Assembly: GCA_963576725.1 (NCBI GenBank)
Contig: OY755240.1
Span: 60,016,633-60,080,632 of the forward strand
DNA: 64,000 nucleotides
Direction: 5' to 3'
Origin: Azorinus chamasolen
Taxonomy: Eukaryota > Mollusca > Bivalvia > Cardiida > Solecurtidae
Shown here: piece after piece, positions 1 through 12,554 of the stretch
How the letters are laid out: each line of letters starts with the position of its first letter
Position numbering within the stretch: the first letter of the stretch is position 1
Notes under the pieces: model-generated
The model's input: only the letters and a program-made list of their open reading frames with translations
Told to the model about the DNA's origin: nothing
The model's database searches: none
Program-made: the position numbers and the translations under genes

Positions 1-1095
1 AAGATCCAGGGTTCCTTTTTTGGACACCCTGTATTGAACATTTCTGAATGTGTTTCACTTTTATCCATCATCAATGTTCAACGTGTCTCACCAATACGCT
101 TATGCCGAATTTCTAACTACCATTTCTACTAACTTATTTCCCGTTTGATGTCTTACTTTCAGGTTCAGTTTAACTTTGTTCGATCTCGAACGTCAATGGA
201 CCATACAAATTACTTCTAGATAACAGAAATTCGAGTCATTCAATTTCTTATCTGAACATATTTATGGTGTCATTATTTGTTATATTAATATTCATGAGTA
301 ACTATTGAACTCTATTTAAATCTTCTAATCTTGACACATTCTCAAGTTCACAGCTTAATGTAGGTCTAAAGAAATGCTGACAGAAATGCTGAAACATTAC
401 GTTCGACCTGCAATAAACTGTCACGCGTGTTTCTAGATAGAGGTAGTGATACATTTTAGAACAATTCTGTACTGTAATGACTGAACTTTTACTTCGAGTT
501 ATCCCGAAGTTCGAGTTAACGGATTTCGAGATATTTACCGATATGCCAGAAGCTTGAACATCGAAAGCTTGTAAATAGTGTGTGGTCATTTAAACGCTAT
601 AGAGACCTAAGGCTTTTGCCGCGATGTGCTGCAGAAAAAGGGATGCTTATGCGAATTACAGAGTTTGCAGCAACAATGGTGTTCAAGATCGATGGAATAG
701 AGGCACCATTAAAATATGCACCAATATTAAAATGGACACACGTGATTAATCTTTATCTTCATATGCCTTTTCACGCATTTGCAAACATAGAAGAACCAGG
801 TCAGACGGCTCCTATAGGAACCGTATGATCAGGGGATGCTCTGTTTGCTAATGGAAATTGATAGATTTGTTTCTTTATGTTCTGAAATGGCTAAACTGTT
901 CCACCTTTTATATTTCCTTGTAACTATTTTTCCGTGAATATTCAGTAGGTATTGACATCTGGATAAATATGAAACAGGGAAATGGTTAACAACTATAAGG
1001 ATAATAAATTTGACTTTTTCTAAAACGTGACTGGGAAAGCTGTTATACCTTTAACATGTATGTGTGGATGCAGATCGCGTTATACGACCTGCTTA
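1..1095. other. No gene seen; one decayed MITE hairpin
   Basis: AT-rich sequence. 795-850 carries a decayed CAGACGGCTCCTATAGGAAC hairpin related to the TTAA MITEs. Short open frames here lack any recognisable motif. Confidence 0.6.
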
Positions 1096-1322
1096 TTAAC
1101 CCATTCCCACTTAGGCTATTTTAGACCTAACCTCTTTCATTAAATCTACCAAAAAGGAGCATTAACTAGAGAAAAGGAAATTTTCAGAATTGTGTAGCTT
1201 TGAAACCATTGTGATAATAGAGCATTTGCTCCTATGGAGCAAATGCTCTATTTATCATAATGATTTCACAAAGTGACTTTTACAGAAGCGTCAAAAGGCG
1301 TCAATATGCGGAAATGGGTTAA
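1096..1322. mobile_element. TTAA-flanked foldback MITE
   Basis: TTAA at both ends (1096-1099, 1319-1322), inverted CCCATTCC/GAAATGGG ends and a central perfect hairpin AGAGCATTTGCTCC/GGAGCAAATGCTCT. TTAA target plus CCC-starting ends suggests piggyBac-type mobilisation. Confidence 0.8.
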
Positions 1323-2179
1323 AGTCCCATTATATTTTTCTGCGCTTATTTTGTTCTGGGTCTACTCTATTTGCAAAGGCGGAGAAAAGCGTATTTATGG
1401 AGTTAAGAGTTAGTCATAATTAAATTAAATAATATCTAGCGTAGACAACTGTTTTACACTATTATGAAAATATATTCATGTATGTATGTGTTACAACTAA
1501 TTTGAAACATATTAAACGGGTGCATTGCATGTAAATGTCAGGGCATATTTATAAGTAATTTAAAAACATAATCAACAATAACTTCTTTATTTTTTCTTCA
1601 ACCCCTATGTTATTACCACTCTTTAGAATCGTCTCTTCACTACTTAGGGTTTGGTGGAGAAGTATTTGAGTATGCACCTTTATCTGTTGCTCTGTACATG
1701 TAGTAACCCTCCTTAATTACAGTTGTTCTCTAGATTATTTCTCTAGCGTAATAAATGTCAAAATATTATTGCGTAAGAATGCATGCACCAATTTAGACGC
1801 GATAAGAATCTTAATAAGCTTACTAGTGTAAATGCCCTTTTGTCACGTGATAATATGTCAGGTCACGTGGGTTATTAAGGGGTGTGACCAATCTATCTTT
1901 CTTTTTTAAGAGTTTCTAAGTTCTGAGTAGGGAAGTTGTCGGGAAATTGTACCTTTACCATGACAACGCAGCACCACATACGTATGTCGTTACATAGACA
2001 ACACTAGGGCTTCCATAATTGAGAGACTCACATTTCGACGACGGCAAAGACTTCAAATATACGAGGAGTGTGGAAGTACTCTTGGAGGATTTTTTAAATA
2101 TAAATTTGACACGTGTATTGTGTCCGAAATTGCGACATTGACTTTATGTGCAAACATTCATCCATTAATCTGTCCCTTT
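1323..2179. other. No gene seen
   Basis: AT-rich sequence without coding motifs. GCGATAAGAATC and nearby bases at 1799-1870 resemble 11245-11345, suggesting a diverged unnamed repeat. Confidence 0.5.
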
Positions 2180-2988
2180 CAAAGTACAAAAATGAGTCAT
2201 GCAGGAAACACCACATACAGAACAAACATTCGTCCGAACAGCAACACAAGGAAACAGCAAATGTATATAACTATAAAAACAACAAGAGACGCACAAAGAC
2301 AAAACAAACACACAATAGGGGGAAATATGGAAGCACCGCCTTGGAACAGTCAGTGACAAAAGTAAAAAAAAAAAAGAAGTAAAGTACCTAGTTATAGTCT
2401 ACTTTCAGTCCGAGTGACCGCTCAGCCGACTGTACATTTACTCCCCTGGTCATTGAGTCAATGGCCTACAATATTGAGCACTGCTAACATATGGCGCAAT
2501 CATGCAGCCGCAGTACCGACGAGTGACCCTCACAGGTACCCATTTTAACCCCCTGGGTGGAGAGGATGTGCGGGTGGGAGACACGGAAAAGCGTCTCTGA
2601 AATTTCCGGGAGAGACGGGAGTTCCCTACTCAGAACTTAACAAAAGTCACTGGAGGGTTAAACCGGTTTATGGGCGCCCAACCTCACACTTATTCCATCC
2701 CCACCCTAAAAGACAAACAGTGTAAATAAACGTATCCCCTCTCCGACTAATCTACAACAACCGCGACGGCAAATATAGTGGTAAAGTGCATGTATAACGA
2801 ACACATTTAAGTGAACAAACTGTATCCACCTATCGCTAGTGTACTCAATGATTGAGCTGCAAGCAGAGTAACTGACTGTAGAAAAGTAATACAGGGTACG
2901 ACAAAAACGAAATAGTACAGATATCCGACATTCTCCTTCCATTTCTGGATTTAAGAGGTCGCCTTCATAGAGTACTAAACCTTTCTTA
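2180..2988 (-). mobile_element. Naiad family A 3' end, split by a SINE
   Basis: Minus-strand copy of the family A 3' UTR, from AGAAAGGTTTAG at the stop codon (about 2988) to the 3' tip near 2180, with conserved CCGGTTTA and CTCAATCATTGAGT-like blocks. A SINE sits inside it at 2364-2639. The 5' boundary coincides with the end of the RT frame. Confidence 0.8.
2364..2639 (-). mobile_element. tRNA-derived SINE with 8-bp target duplication
   Basis: Minus-strand relative of the SINE at 24940-25205, sharing the CATGATTGTGCC-, GTCAATGACC- and CACCCGCAC-type segments but lacking a clear tRNA head at its 5' end. ACAAAAGT occurs at 2356-2363 and again at 2640-2647, bracketing it and interrupting the Naiad 3' UTR, so it inserted after the Naiad. 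Confidence 0.75.
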
Positions 2989-3437
2989 ATATTGCTATGG
3001 TAATAAAAATAGTTTTATATTTGATATTGTAAATTTCTTCTGAGAATGAGTAATAGGTAAGTAGAGCTATGTTTTCAAAGAATTGTGTAAATATATTAAA
3101 AAATAAAATAATGTTACAACACTTATCCCGAAACTTTTCAAACACCCCTCATATATCTGTTATATCCCGTATTTATAATACAATCATGTGTGTCAGGTTG
3201 TATATTATTATGTATCAGCGGCGTTCTCACAAAATAAACACGGATACTAGAGTACAGAGTTACAGTTTCCTTGCAATCATATATCTTTATTGTATTTACT
3301 CTTCAAAAAGAACATATTTATTTGGACTTGTTATTTTAATTTGGGTCCAAATGAAATGCAGAGTACCTCGACATATCAGTATTCATTATAGCTGGGAACA
3401 GGGCACTCGCGTTTCGCAAGCAGGTCCCTGCCATATA

Positions 3438-3640
3438 CAGTAAAATCTCTCTAAACCGGACGTTAACATCAGCATAAATATCGCTCTTGCGGACATGTAG
3501 CAGCTTAATGCAGGGTGAAAGTCATACAGAAAACTCTAGGAGCTTTCTGCATTACTTTCACGCTGCATTAAGCAGCCACCTGCCTTAAAGGATCTAAATA
3601 TTTCTCCACTAGAACTCCGGTTTAGAGAGGTTTTACTGTA
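3438..3640. mobile_element. Pogo/Tigger-like MITE
   Basis: TACAGTAAAATCTCTCTAAA at the left is inverted at the right (TTTAGAGAGGTTTTACTGTA), with TA at both outer edges. The inner hairpin has CAGCTTAATGCAGGGTGAAA and TTTCACGCTGCATTAAGC. Confidence 0.8.
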
Positions 3641-4410
3641 ATACCAAAGACTATGATATAACAGAGATAATGGTTAACATGACCTGGGTTAGCATGGTTG
3701 CTGTTATATTATTGTTTAAGGAAATCGGAACAAGATATGTGATTGTATTCAGTAGATAATTCTTAAGCTGTCATGCATTTATGGAACATAGGATCTTATA
3801 GGAGTTTTTTAGGAGCGGAATTTGTTCAATTTGCTTACACATGTATGTTTCATAAAGTTATGTTTGCCACCAATTTCTTAGTTTCTGCAGTACTTTTTAC
3901 CTGTATTAAGCTACCACCTGCCTTACAGACCCACACTTAGACTTTTTTATGACTGCTTAAGGCATTTTCTACTGTATTCAAATGTTTTATCACGCCCCTA
4001 TAGGTATACATTCCATGATTTCGCGCGTTCAGAATTAACCCCTGTCTACTTATAGTAGCGGTCTCGCTTAGCAGCGTAGGAGTGTAAAACGTTCAGCAAT
4101 GGCGGATACAAGTCCCAATGCAGGCAGATTAAGCTCTCGATATAGACGGCTTAAATTCTAACAATATATACTAAGTTAGACTCTGCATAGTAGGGCCAGT
4201 CGCTCTGCATATGCAGTTAAAGCTTATTCAGCATAGGCTGGTCAAAGCTCTTGGCATATGCGGGTTCAGCTTTCGTCTCAGGGTGGTAAGCTCACTACAT
4301 AATTAGTTATTAAGCTCTCCACACAGACGCCGTTGTCTCTCATCATGAACGGGTAATCTCTAGGCGGGTTAAACTCTCAGAATAGACGATTTAAGTTCTG
4401 GTCTTATGCA

Positions 4411-4621
4411 GGTACAGTAAAATCCCTCTAAACCTGGGTTGTAGTAGAGAAGAATTTAGATACTTTTAGACTACTTAATGTAGAGTGAAACCATGCACAA
4501 AGCTCCTAATAGAGCTTTTTGCATGACTTTCACCTTGAATTAAGCGACCACCTGTCTCCAAGACCGATATTCATACTTAAATTGAACCTCTGGTTTAGAA
4601 GGTTTTAGTACGTTTACTGTA
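4411..4621. mobile_element. Pogo/Tigger-like MITE, second copy
   Basis: GTACAGTAAAATCCCTCTAA to GGTTTAGAAGGTTTTAGTAC plus TTTACTGTA, with the inner GAAACCATGCACAAAGCTCC arm mirrored. More decayed than the copy at 3.4 kb. Confidence 0.72.
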
Positions 4622-4734
4622 TGGGTTATCCCGGTGTCAGGATAATGTGACCGTTCTACAAATCCGATCGCCAGTCAAATGTTTAAACTGGACCCGTAGC
4701 GGAACAGATGAAATATACCTGGTGCCGCTCCCTG

Positions 4735-4920
4735 TTAACCCATTCCCGCATAGGCTATCTTTATACCCAATTTATTTGAATAAATCTACCGAAAAGGTGC
4801 ATTTACTAGAGAAAAGGAAAAGTTGTAATTGTATAGCTTTGAAACCATTGTGCCACAATGGTTTCAGAAAGTGACTTTTACAGAGGCATCAAAAGGCGTC
4901 AATATGAAAGGATGGGTTAA
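4735..4920. mobile_element. TTAA MITE lacking the central hairpin
   Basis: TTAA at both ends and the same body as the 1.1-kb copy (CCGAAAAGGTGCATTTACTA, GAAACCATTGTG), but the AGAGCATTTGCTCC hairpin is gone, leaving CATTGTGCCACAATGG. Confidence 0.75.
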
Positions 4921-5207
4921 GATGAATATAAGTCCTGACAATAAAGACGTTTAGCCATTAGTCATCTATAAATCATTCTGTTAAAAATTATGACATTGGT
5001 ATTGAAACGACTTAATAAATGAAAACAAATACATTTGACAATAAAAAAGACATTTTTCAAAGAGGAGAGCCATTGAAACCAACGGCGTAAACACGATGAA
5101 AATTTAGATAATCAATATGTATTATACTTGTAGTAGTATTCTCTTAAGGTGTCTAGTGTCGGTAAATAGGGGCAGGTAAAAGCAGTGTAGACGCAGACCA
5201 GGGTCCA

Positions 5208-5380
5208 TGCTTATAAAACTTTTAGTTGAGTCTGAGTTTGTCCTCAAGTTTTTGATTGGTCAGATTTGTGCCTTTGGCTCAAATCTGACCAATCAAAAGC
5301 TTGAGAACTCAAATCTGACCAATCAAAAGCTTGAGAACGAACTCAGACTCAACTAAATAATTTTATAAGCATGGACCCAG
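5208..5380. mobile_element. Long perfect foldback with duplicated arm segment
   Basis: CCATGCTTATAAAACTTTTA, GTTGAGTCTGAGTTTGTCC and TTTTGATTGGTCAGATTTG on the left are mirrored on the right up to TAAGCATGG. A 31-base part of the right arm (CTCAAATCTGACCAATCAAA and onward) is present twice in tandem. Confidence 0.82.
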
Positions 5381-5969
5381 CTGGTTCTTGTAAGAGTCAT
5401 CTGATCATTGTCTGCACTGTTTGCCCTCATATTGTCTTGTATATACGGTCTACGATTATTTAACAGCATATTTAGTATGGAAGGGTAAACCTTACTGAAA
5501 CTATTTCTGAATGAAAAACAGTGCACGGTCTGATCAGAAGGCTACTCTATCTGGATCTACACTGTCTGCAATTGTCAGTTAACCGGGTTCCATTATTCAA
5601 TAGGTTACGTTTTGCCACTGTTTCATATGATTGTAAAGTAGGATTTAAACTTAACTCTTTCGCTGCCAATGTCGCATCTTTGATAATCTATGCCAGCAGT
5701 TTGGATCCAAACTGTTTTTTACTGTGACTGATTTTTCATTTAAACATGAAGAAAATTGTAGCAGACGACAATGTTTGCAGATGACAATGTTTGCAGACGA
5801 TAAAGATTAGCAGCGGAAGTGTTAAAACAGCACATTTTGTTACAAACTAAGAAAACTCATTTGCTCCCAGTGGATTCTTCCATGCTTATATATTGGATTA
5901 GTCTTTTTTTTTTTATCTAAGGGATGACTGGTCTAAATTTTCATTTTTGTTTTGTTTTATATTGAATTT

Positions 5970-6055
5970 CCTATTAGCATACAGTGTAGACTCTGATAAG
6001 ACGCCGTTTTATGCGGCGTCTAATCAGAGTCTACACTGTTTGCATACGTCCCATA
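5970..6055. repeat. MITE hairpin core, GACGCCG type
   Basis: ACAGTGTAGACTCTGATAAG and AGACGCCG are mirrored by CGGCGTCT and AATCAGAGTCTACACTGT. Arms about 36 bp. The TTAA ends are not evident. Confidence 0.7.
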
Positions 6056-6784
6056 TATGGGATCGTGGGAGCAAATTCATAACAACACCTTGGTCTTGAC
6101 TACATCGACCAGGACTCGATTCAATCATTGTACAAAACACCAAAGCAAGTTTTAACGCTCGGTTTGAAATTTATTGACATGTTCTATATGTGTAGATAAA
6201 TGTACAGGTTGTACTAGATTATTGTTTTGCAATGAGTGAATGTAGGTTAAAGATATCTACCTACCAGACGATATTTTAAATCACGTGACAACGTGAAACA
6301 AAATATTTATACGTAATACACACACCTTACGTGGTATGTGTGCAGTTGTCTATATTTAAATACATTTGTTTTCAAATGTATGTTTACAGTCTGAACAAAT
6401 GGAATTGGTGAGTATGTTTTCTATTATTTAATAATTAATTAACTATTTTGTCTTAAATATGAATTTGTGTTTGTTTCACTATCAACTTGTTCTTATCAAG
6501 ACCCGGAAGTGTTAATGTCGACAGAAGTATGACATAAAAACTATCGAATCGCAGTGATTCCTGATCATAAGCAAATATTTTCAACAGGTATTAATAGAAT
6601 ATCAGATCAGGAATGTATTTCACGGCTAAATAGAAAATAGACTTTTGTGGTGGCGTATCTCTACCACCACATAAGCAAGTAAAAATTCTGAATTGGTTTT
6701 GGATATATGACACACGAATATATATACCACAATTTAAACATATATACCGATCATCACGAAGTCTGGTAATTATCAAAATGTTTT

Positions 6785-6986
6785 GAACGCCTATTGACGC
6801 CCCTGTAAAAGTAACTTTTTGAAACCATTGTAATAAATAGAGCATTTGCTCCATAGGAGCAAATGTTCTATTTATCACTATGGTTTCAAAACTCCTCAAT
6901 TCTTACCTTTTCTCTAATGCATGCTCCTTTTCGCCAGTTCTATTCAAAGAGTTTGGATCTAAAATAGCCTATGCGAGAAGGGTTAA
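6785..6986. mobile_element. TTAA MITE, hairpin core, one end decayed
   Basis: Opposite orientation to the 1.1-kb copy, with hairpin AGAGCATTTGCTCC/GGAGCAAATGTTCT and right end AAGGGTTAA. The left TTAA is not recognisable. Confidence 0.7.
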
Positions 6987-7336
6987 CTCAACCTTACTCT
7001 CTGTATATACACGTATAACGATTTAATTGACTATCTGGCGGTTAAATGGTGGCAGATATATGTAACCATTCTGTTCTGTAATTTCCTTCCAATATCTTCT
7101 CCGATATACACATTTACGACTTTAACCCATTTGTGACCAATGTCCCTTAAAAAGGACACAGGCCAATAGTGTAAATCCAGATCAGACGGTTCTTGAATGA
7201 GTCCTCTGATCAGTGTCTGCACCGTTTGCTGACGTCAGCGATGTCAAAGGCAGATACTAACATAATAATACTTGTTTGCTGTGCCTACAACATAAAAATG
7301 GATGGGTCCAAAACTAAGACCTGGTCGAGTTTTCTT

Positions 7337-7549
7337 TAACCCTTTCGCTGCCAAACTCTGTCGTCTGCTAACTTTGTCGTCTGCTACAAATTCTCATTCT
7401 TTGATTTTCTTCATTTTTCTTTCAAAAACATAGTAACAGTAACAAACAGTTTGGATCCTGATGAGACGCCGAGTTACTCGGCGTCTCATCTGGATTCAAA
7501 CTGTTTGCATAGGTAATCACAGATCCGGCACTGGCACCAAAAGGGTTAA
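7337..7549. mobile_element. TTAA MITE, GAGACGCCGAG hairpin type
   Basis: Starts TTTAACCCTTTCGCTGCC and ends GGCACCAAAAGGGTTAA. The core is a long hairpin with GATGAGACGCCGAG/CTCGGCGTCTCATC inside AACAGTTTGGATCC arms. Same outer end logic as the other TTAA MITEs, different core. Confidence 0.75.
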
Positions 7550-8128
7550 TAATATGGGAATGAATGGATAAACGACATTTCAGTAATACAATAACTATCT
7601 GGTAACAAGTAATACGCCATTTATGGGCAAAAGCCTACCTTTTGAATAATATAAATGAGTCGTTTTAATGTTTTGTTTCGGTACAACACAAAAAGTGTAC
7701 AGAACGAAGTGTACACAGCTCAAAACACTGAATGGATTGTTATAAAGTTTGACGGCATACGGCAATATTACTCGCAGTTCATCAATATTTAACATGCTTC
7801 AGAAGAAATTTCGAGTACATTTGCAAAAACAGTTTTGGGACTCAGGGTACATGCTAGTCGGTGTCTCAACAGGATCCACACTATTTGTCACTCGGAGATA
7901 TGTTTGTACAAAAATTCAATATTGCAAAGAACCTACGTACAACGCAAGCCAAATTTCAGCGTGCAAACAGTTACAAAGCCAGACAACTTTTTCCAAGTGC
8001 TGTGTTATTAACATTTTACTCCACAATACGCATTTGCAAAAAAGAGTAGACCCTGATCAGACGGCTTCGACAAATGCTTACGATATAATATAGATGTGAT
8101 TCTGCAGAAATTATAAACATTGGTATCT

Positions 8129-8354
8129 CTAACCCTTTCCTCCATAAATACGCCTTTCTACGCCTCTTTAATAGTCACTTCTTGAAATCATTGTGATAAA
8201 TAGAGCATTTGCTCCATAGGGGCAAATGCTCTATTTATCACAATGGTTCCAATACTACACAATTCTAACATTTTCCTTTTCTCTAGTAAACGCTTTTAGG
8301 TAGATTTATTCAAAGAGGTTGGGTCTAAAAATAGCCTATGAGGGAATGGGTTAA
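8129..8354. mobile_element. TTAA MITE, AGAGCATTTGCTCC core
   Basis: Left end CTAACCCTTTCC, right end GGGAATGGGTTAA, hairpin AGAGCATTTGCTCC/GGGGCAAATGCTCT in the centre. Confidence 0.75.
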
Positions 8355-8486
8355 AGTGATAGTCTGTACTTACAACCTGTGCACGAGAATTACACTTGGT
8401 TATATGCTGAAAAAAAGCATATCGCAAGAAAACCAATCTAATAAGTGCCGAAGAAAACAAAACTTTTGTGGTTTAATAGGTCCATC

Positions 8487-9300
8487 CTATTCAAGTAGTA
8501 AATCTACAAATGCGGATGTTCCACAATATTCCGTTCTTTGTTTCTTGTTTTATTGTAGGCCAACTTTTATGTATCTCTCGTTTGTTTGCCGATGATACTC
8601 GCCAAATACACATGGTATCGAAGCGATCATAAACCTGAACCTCAAAACAATGTCTAATTGGGCGAACCAGTGTCAGGTGTCTTTTTAATCCCTGAAAAAC
8701 AGAAGCACTCTTCTTCTTCTTTCCTGGTGGAAATGTACATCATCCCCGTCTGGTTTTCGATGGAATTCCTATAGAATTTGTGGAACATCACAAACACATA
8801 TGCTTAACTTTAAATAATGACGGCAAATAGCACAGGCCCAATGGAAATTTAATTGCCTCTTCAACATTTTTTTGCCAAAATACAAAACATATTTTTCAGT
8901 CAAGTGTACAACGATGCAACGATTAAGGTTTTAAATTTATCAGGCCAATTCTTGAACATGCGTCTGTTGTCTGAGATGGCTGCACTGAAACTGAAAAGGA
9001 TACATATAATCCAGCAGCCAGAATCGTTTTGGGATTAACACACTATGTATCATTATGTGTTTTACAAAGAAACGAACTGGATCTCTCTCGGCAACATACG
9101 TCAATATCACAAGTTAATCTTATCACATAAAGACAGACCAGGGTTAACTCCAGATTTCCCATATATCCTCTTTACAATAAACATTTCCACGCCATACAGT
9201 CCCAAAATGCAAACGATATCACCGTCCTAAATAAGAGAACGGAAATATCCTCTTAGTCTTTCGTACCATCTGCAATTTCCATGCGTGGAATTTATAGCCT
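8487..9300 (+). mobile_element. Degraded LINE RT fragment
   Basis: In shifted frames it reads VPQYSVLCFLF (decayed V-P-Q-G-S-V-L-G-P), FVCR/DDTRQIHMVSK, MSNWANQCQVSF and KTEALFFF, the order seen after motif B in CR1/Jockey-type RTs. Heavy decay; boundaries approximate. Confidence 0.5.
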
Positions 9301-9354
9301 GAACACATTAAGGAATCTTTAGCTCAATTTAAGAATATTTTGATTCAAATGAAC

Positions 9355-10615
9355 TTAAGAATAATATGCCTGTATCGAATCTGCCATTTGTCTCCAAAGT
9401 GTTAGAAAGAGTGGTCGACAAACGCATTGAGTCCCACTTGACCTCAAACAAACTACATAAGCACCATCAGTCGGCATACCGAAAACATCATTCAACAGAG
9501 ACTACTCTCCTGAAAGTTCAAAACGACATCCTTCAATCTCTAGATAAAAACGAAATTACAGTTCTGGTCATGCTTAACGTATCGGCTGCATTCGATATTA
9601 TCGATCATGAAACTTTGCTAAAACGCCCGGAAAAAAAGACTTCAGAATCATTGGAAAACACCTTGAGTGGATAACCTCCTGCCTGAATGACCGCTATCAA
9701 ATAGTCTCAGTAGATGGAAAACTGTCCACCCCACTTAACATGAAATATAGCGTGCCACAGGGATCGGTCCTAGGACCAAAGCACTACATCATGTACACAA
9801 AACCTGTCGACTCAATCGACAGAAACCATGGACATAACCATTTCTATGCCGATGACTATGCAAATTCTTTGTGGAGAGGGGAACGGGGTTAAAGTAAGTT
9901 GGGCTTATTAATTTTCTCATAGGAATCTCCTTGCTATGTTCGTGCGGGTGTGGTGTCCGCAGAGTTACCCTATCCAATACCAAGGGAGTTCTGTTATCTA
10001 ACAGAGCATCCCTAATATTGGGTATTTTGTTAGCATTACGACCCAGCCATAACTAGATTTAGGGATTCCATTTAAGTTAACCTGAGTTCCCATTTTGGCT
10101 TATCGGGGAACTGGGTTATTTCATTCATCCATTTCCTCCTCTTGATTTAAGAGGGGAGGAATGTAGTAAAATTGGGTTTTACTGTGACTGGCCTCGTTCC
10201 GTCTCGGGTTGAATGTCTATCGCCCATGCGCATGCGTCAACCAGAGACTCAGGGGGTGGACGAAGATTTTACCAATCTAATTTTACTGAACAATCATGCG
10301 GTTCCTCTCGGTTAGTGATTTAATATTATTGTATATCTATTGCATATCTTTCATTAGCCGGATGGCCAATGAAGCGGTTCCTTCAGGTTAGTGACTTCAT
10401 GTATATATTTTGCATATCTTTTATTGACCGGAGAGACAATTATGTGGTTTCTTCCGGCTAGTGATTTCAAATCTATTGTATATGTTTCATTGCCTGGAAA
10501 GATAATCATGTGGTTCGTTCCGATTAGTGATTTCATCCATGTGAACCGCATTTGAACGCACATATCCTGTGTGAAAATAGCGCTATATAAATGTGGTACA
10601 GTAATAATAATGATC
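9355..10615 (+). mobile_element. CR1/Jockey-like LINE fragment with 3' tail
   Basis: RT motifs are clear: PVSNLPFVSKVLERVVDKRI, QSAYRKHHSTETTLLKVQND, NVSAAFDIIDH (motif A), then after a frameshift near 9630 IGKHLEWITSCLNDRYQIVS, VPQGSVLGP (motif B) and FYADD (9842-9856, motif C). Coding sequence then stops. 10290-10550 holds tandem units. The end AGCGCTATATAAATGTGG plus a TAA-rich tail (about 10580-10612) is typical of LINE 3' ends, so this is probably an internally deleted copy. Confidence 0.75.
10290..10550. repeat. Degenerate tandem repeat, about 60-70-bp unit
   Basis: Four or so units of the form GTGGTTCCTTCCGGTTAGTG, each followed by ATTTCAT, TATTGTATATCTTTCATT and GCCGGAAAGACAAT-like segments. 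It lies just before the LINE 3' tail. Confidence 0.7.
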
Positions 10616-11848
10616 AGACAATCTTTAAATCTAATAATGTACCACCATATTTCCTCGGAGACGCGGGGAGGGGATGTAAATGTCGTTCCAAAAGAGAGGA
10701 TAAATATTTTTAGAGTGTGATTAAATTGATGGAAGACTAAAATGATTTCATAAAACGTCCTTTCCTCCCCCCCAACGTGGGTTTATTATTACTTTTTGGT
10801 TCACCTGAACTAAGTAATAAAGAAAATGTGAATACAGCTTCAGCATTAGGTATAGTAACATATTTGCAATTAACAGCAATGTTCATCCCTGAGACTTGTA
10901 GCCTCCTTCTATACTTCTTATCTTCTCGTTCATCAGTTTCTTTCTTTCCCAGTTTTGTTAATCGCTTCGCTCTTCAACATCGCTAACATTTTGTAAGATA
11001 ACGTTACTGAAAACTGCATCCTTACTTCAGCGTAACCAACCAAAAAGGAAGGGTCGTAATTAATGTTGCTAGAACCTTTTGCCCAACCCTTTTGCTGATA
11101 TGTTTGTACATGTGTTAGACTGATCAATATTTCGCTATTTACAGTTGATCTCCAGATCAATATCTTACGTGATAACTGTCAATCAGAGCGCCAGATATAA
11201 TCATATACCGGGGGTGGGTGATAGCTATTACGTAAGATTTCATCAATTAAGATGCGATAAGAATCAAAATAAACTTGCTAATATCAGATAATATCAGACC
11301 CTTTGTGTACAATTTATCTGTCAAAAAGGCATGTGATATATTAAGGTGTCCCCAGGTCCCCTTCAGCAGGGAGTTACAATTTAGAGTTAGAGAAAGCAAC
11401 ACGTGTTTAGGCCATGCTAGATTTCTAGTACTCAGGATAACCTGACTAAATTATTTTACTTTCATATAGATACGTTTCATGTTGGACTTGTTATTTTACT
11501 GTTTGTGGATTACCACTGTTATACTATACGAACTGGAATTCCAGGATACATAATAAATTCATATAAAATACTATCGGAGCAGTTTTCCATTTACCAACTC
11601 CATATTCTACAGTGTAACATCTGATCGTTGCTACAGTCAACAATTCAGCGTTATTACACATGTGATTCCTCTTTTCGTTTTGTTATGTTGGATGAATATG
11701 TAATCAAATATTAGCAATACGTTTAAACGATTCTAATGGGATAATACATTAATACATGAATGCCGTTATCCCTATAATGCTAGCCATGTTTGTTTAGTCT
11801 AAGCAAACCAGTATAATTGCGATGGTATGGTAATATTCTCGTATTCAG
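10616..11848. other. Upstream flank of the HSPA12 exons
   Basis: No coding exon recognised. A first HSPA12 exon with the start codon and the promoter may lie here or further upstream, but I could not identify either. Confidence 0.5.
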
Positions 11849-11992
11849 AGCATCATCAAAAAGCCAAACTTGGTGGTAGCCATTGACATAGGAAGCACTT
11901 ACTCCGGATATGCCTGGCAGTGGCGGAGAGATTTCCTCAACAACCGCAGCAATGTGGAGTTCAATACAACCTGGGGCACTGGGGCTCTTCAG
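11849..11992 (+). CDS. HSPA12-like: HSPA12-like Hsp70, exon with N-terminal phosphate loop
   Basis: This 48-codon exon begins after a TTCAG acceptor and ends in CAG before GTAAGT, phase 0 on both sides. It encodes VVAIDIGSTYSGYAW, the first ATP phosphate-binding motif of the actin/Hsp70 fold in the form typical of HSPA12A/B, followed by a stretch ending GTGALQ. HSPA12 proteins are atypical cytosolic Hsp70 relatives with a divergent ATPase domain, expanded to many copies in bivalves and often linked to stress and immune responses. The residues before the motif (SIIKKPNL) show that the exon is not the start; the initiating Met must lie in a small upstream exon that I could not find. It joins in frame to the exon at 13720. 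Confidence 0.9.
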
Positions 11993-12554
11993 GTAAGTTG
12001 TAAACTACATCAAATAAATCGGAATGCAGAATATCCGTCGAAAGCAAAAACAACAATGCTAAAAGAGAAAATGGCAAATTTGGTTTTATTGAGTCTTTTC
12101 ATGAACAATTATTAAACGTGCAACACTACTCACACCCCTAGCACAACACTGAAATTCACAGAGTTCCAAATAGGATGCGTAAATTTCAATATTTTCAAAA
12201 TATATCCTTTATTTCTCTACAAAACCCTATGCTTAAAAACGATTCCAAAGATTGGTCACAGTATAGAAGAGTGGTCACAGTATAGGGTCTGGTTGAGAAA
12301 TTATAATTTTAGTATTTTGGTACGCATCTTTATCTGTAGCTCTGGCATGGTCCCGGTGGACCAGAAAATATAACAACATACACTGAAAGTTTAAGAGCTC
12401 GGTAAAACATACGATCAAAGCGATTTCGTAATCCTTTACCGCAGGTATACTCATGTAAAAGTAATGACTGTGAATAACAGTGAGTTGATGTTTAAAATGA
12501 CGTAATGACCGATCAAAAAAACAACACTGAACATGGCAGTAACTTTAGTATCAC

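Noticed and set aside
2165..2382. Overlapping short ORFs on both strands near 2.2 kb, repeated at 26.6, 30.7 and 57.1 kb
   Set aside because: They are translations of the Naiad family A 3' UTR, outside the RT frame.
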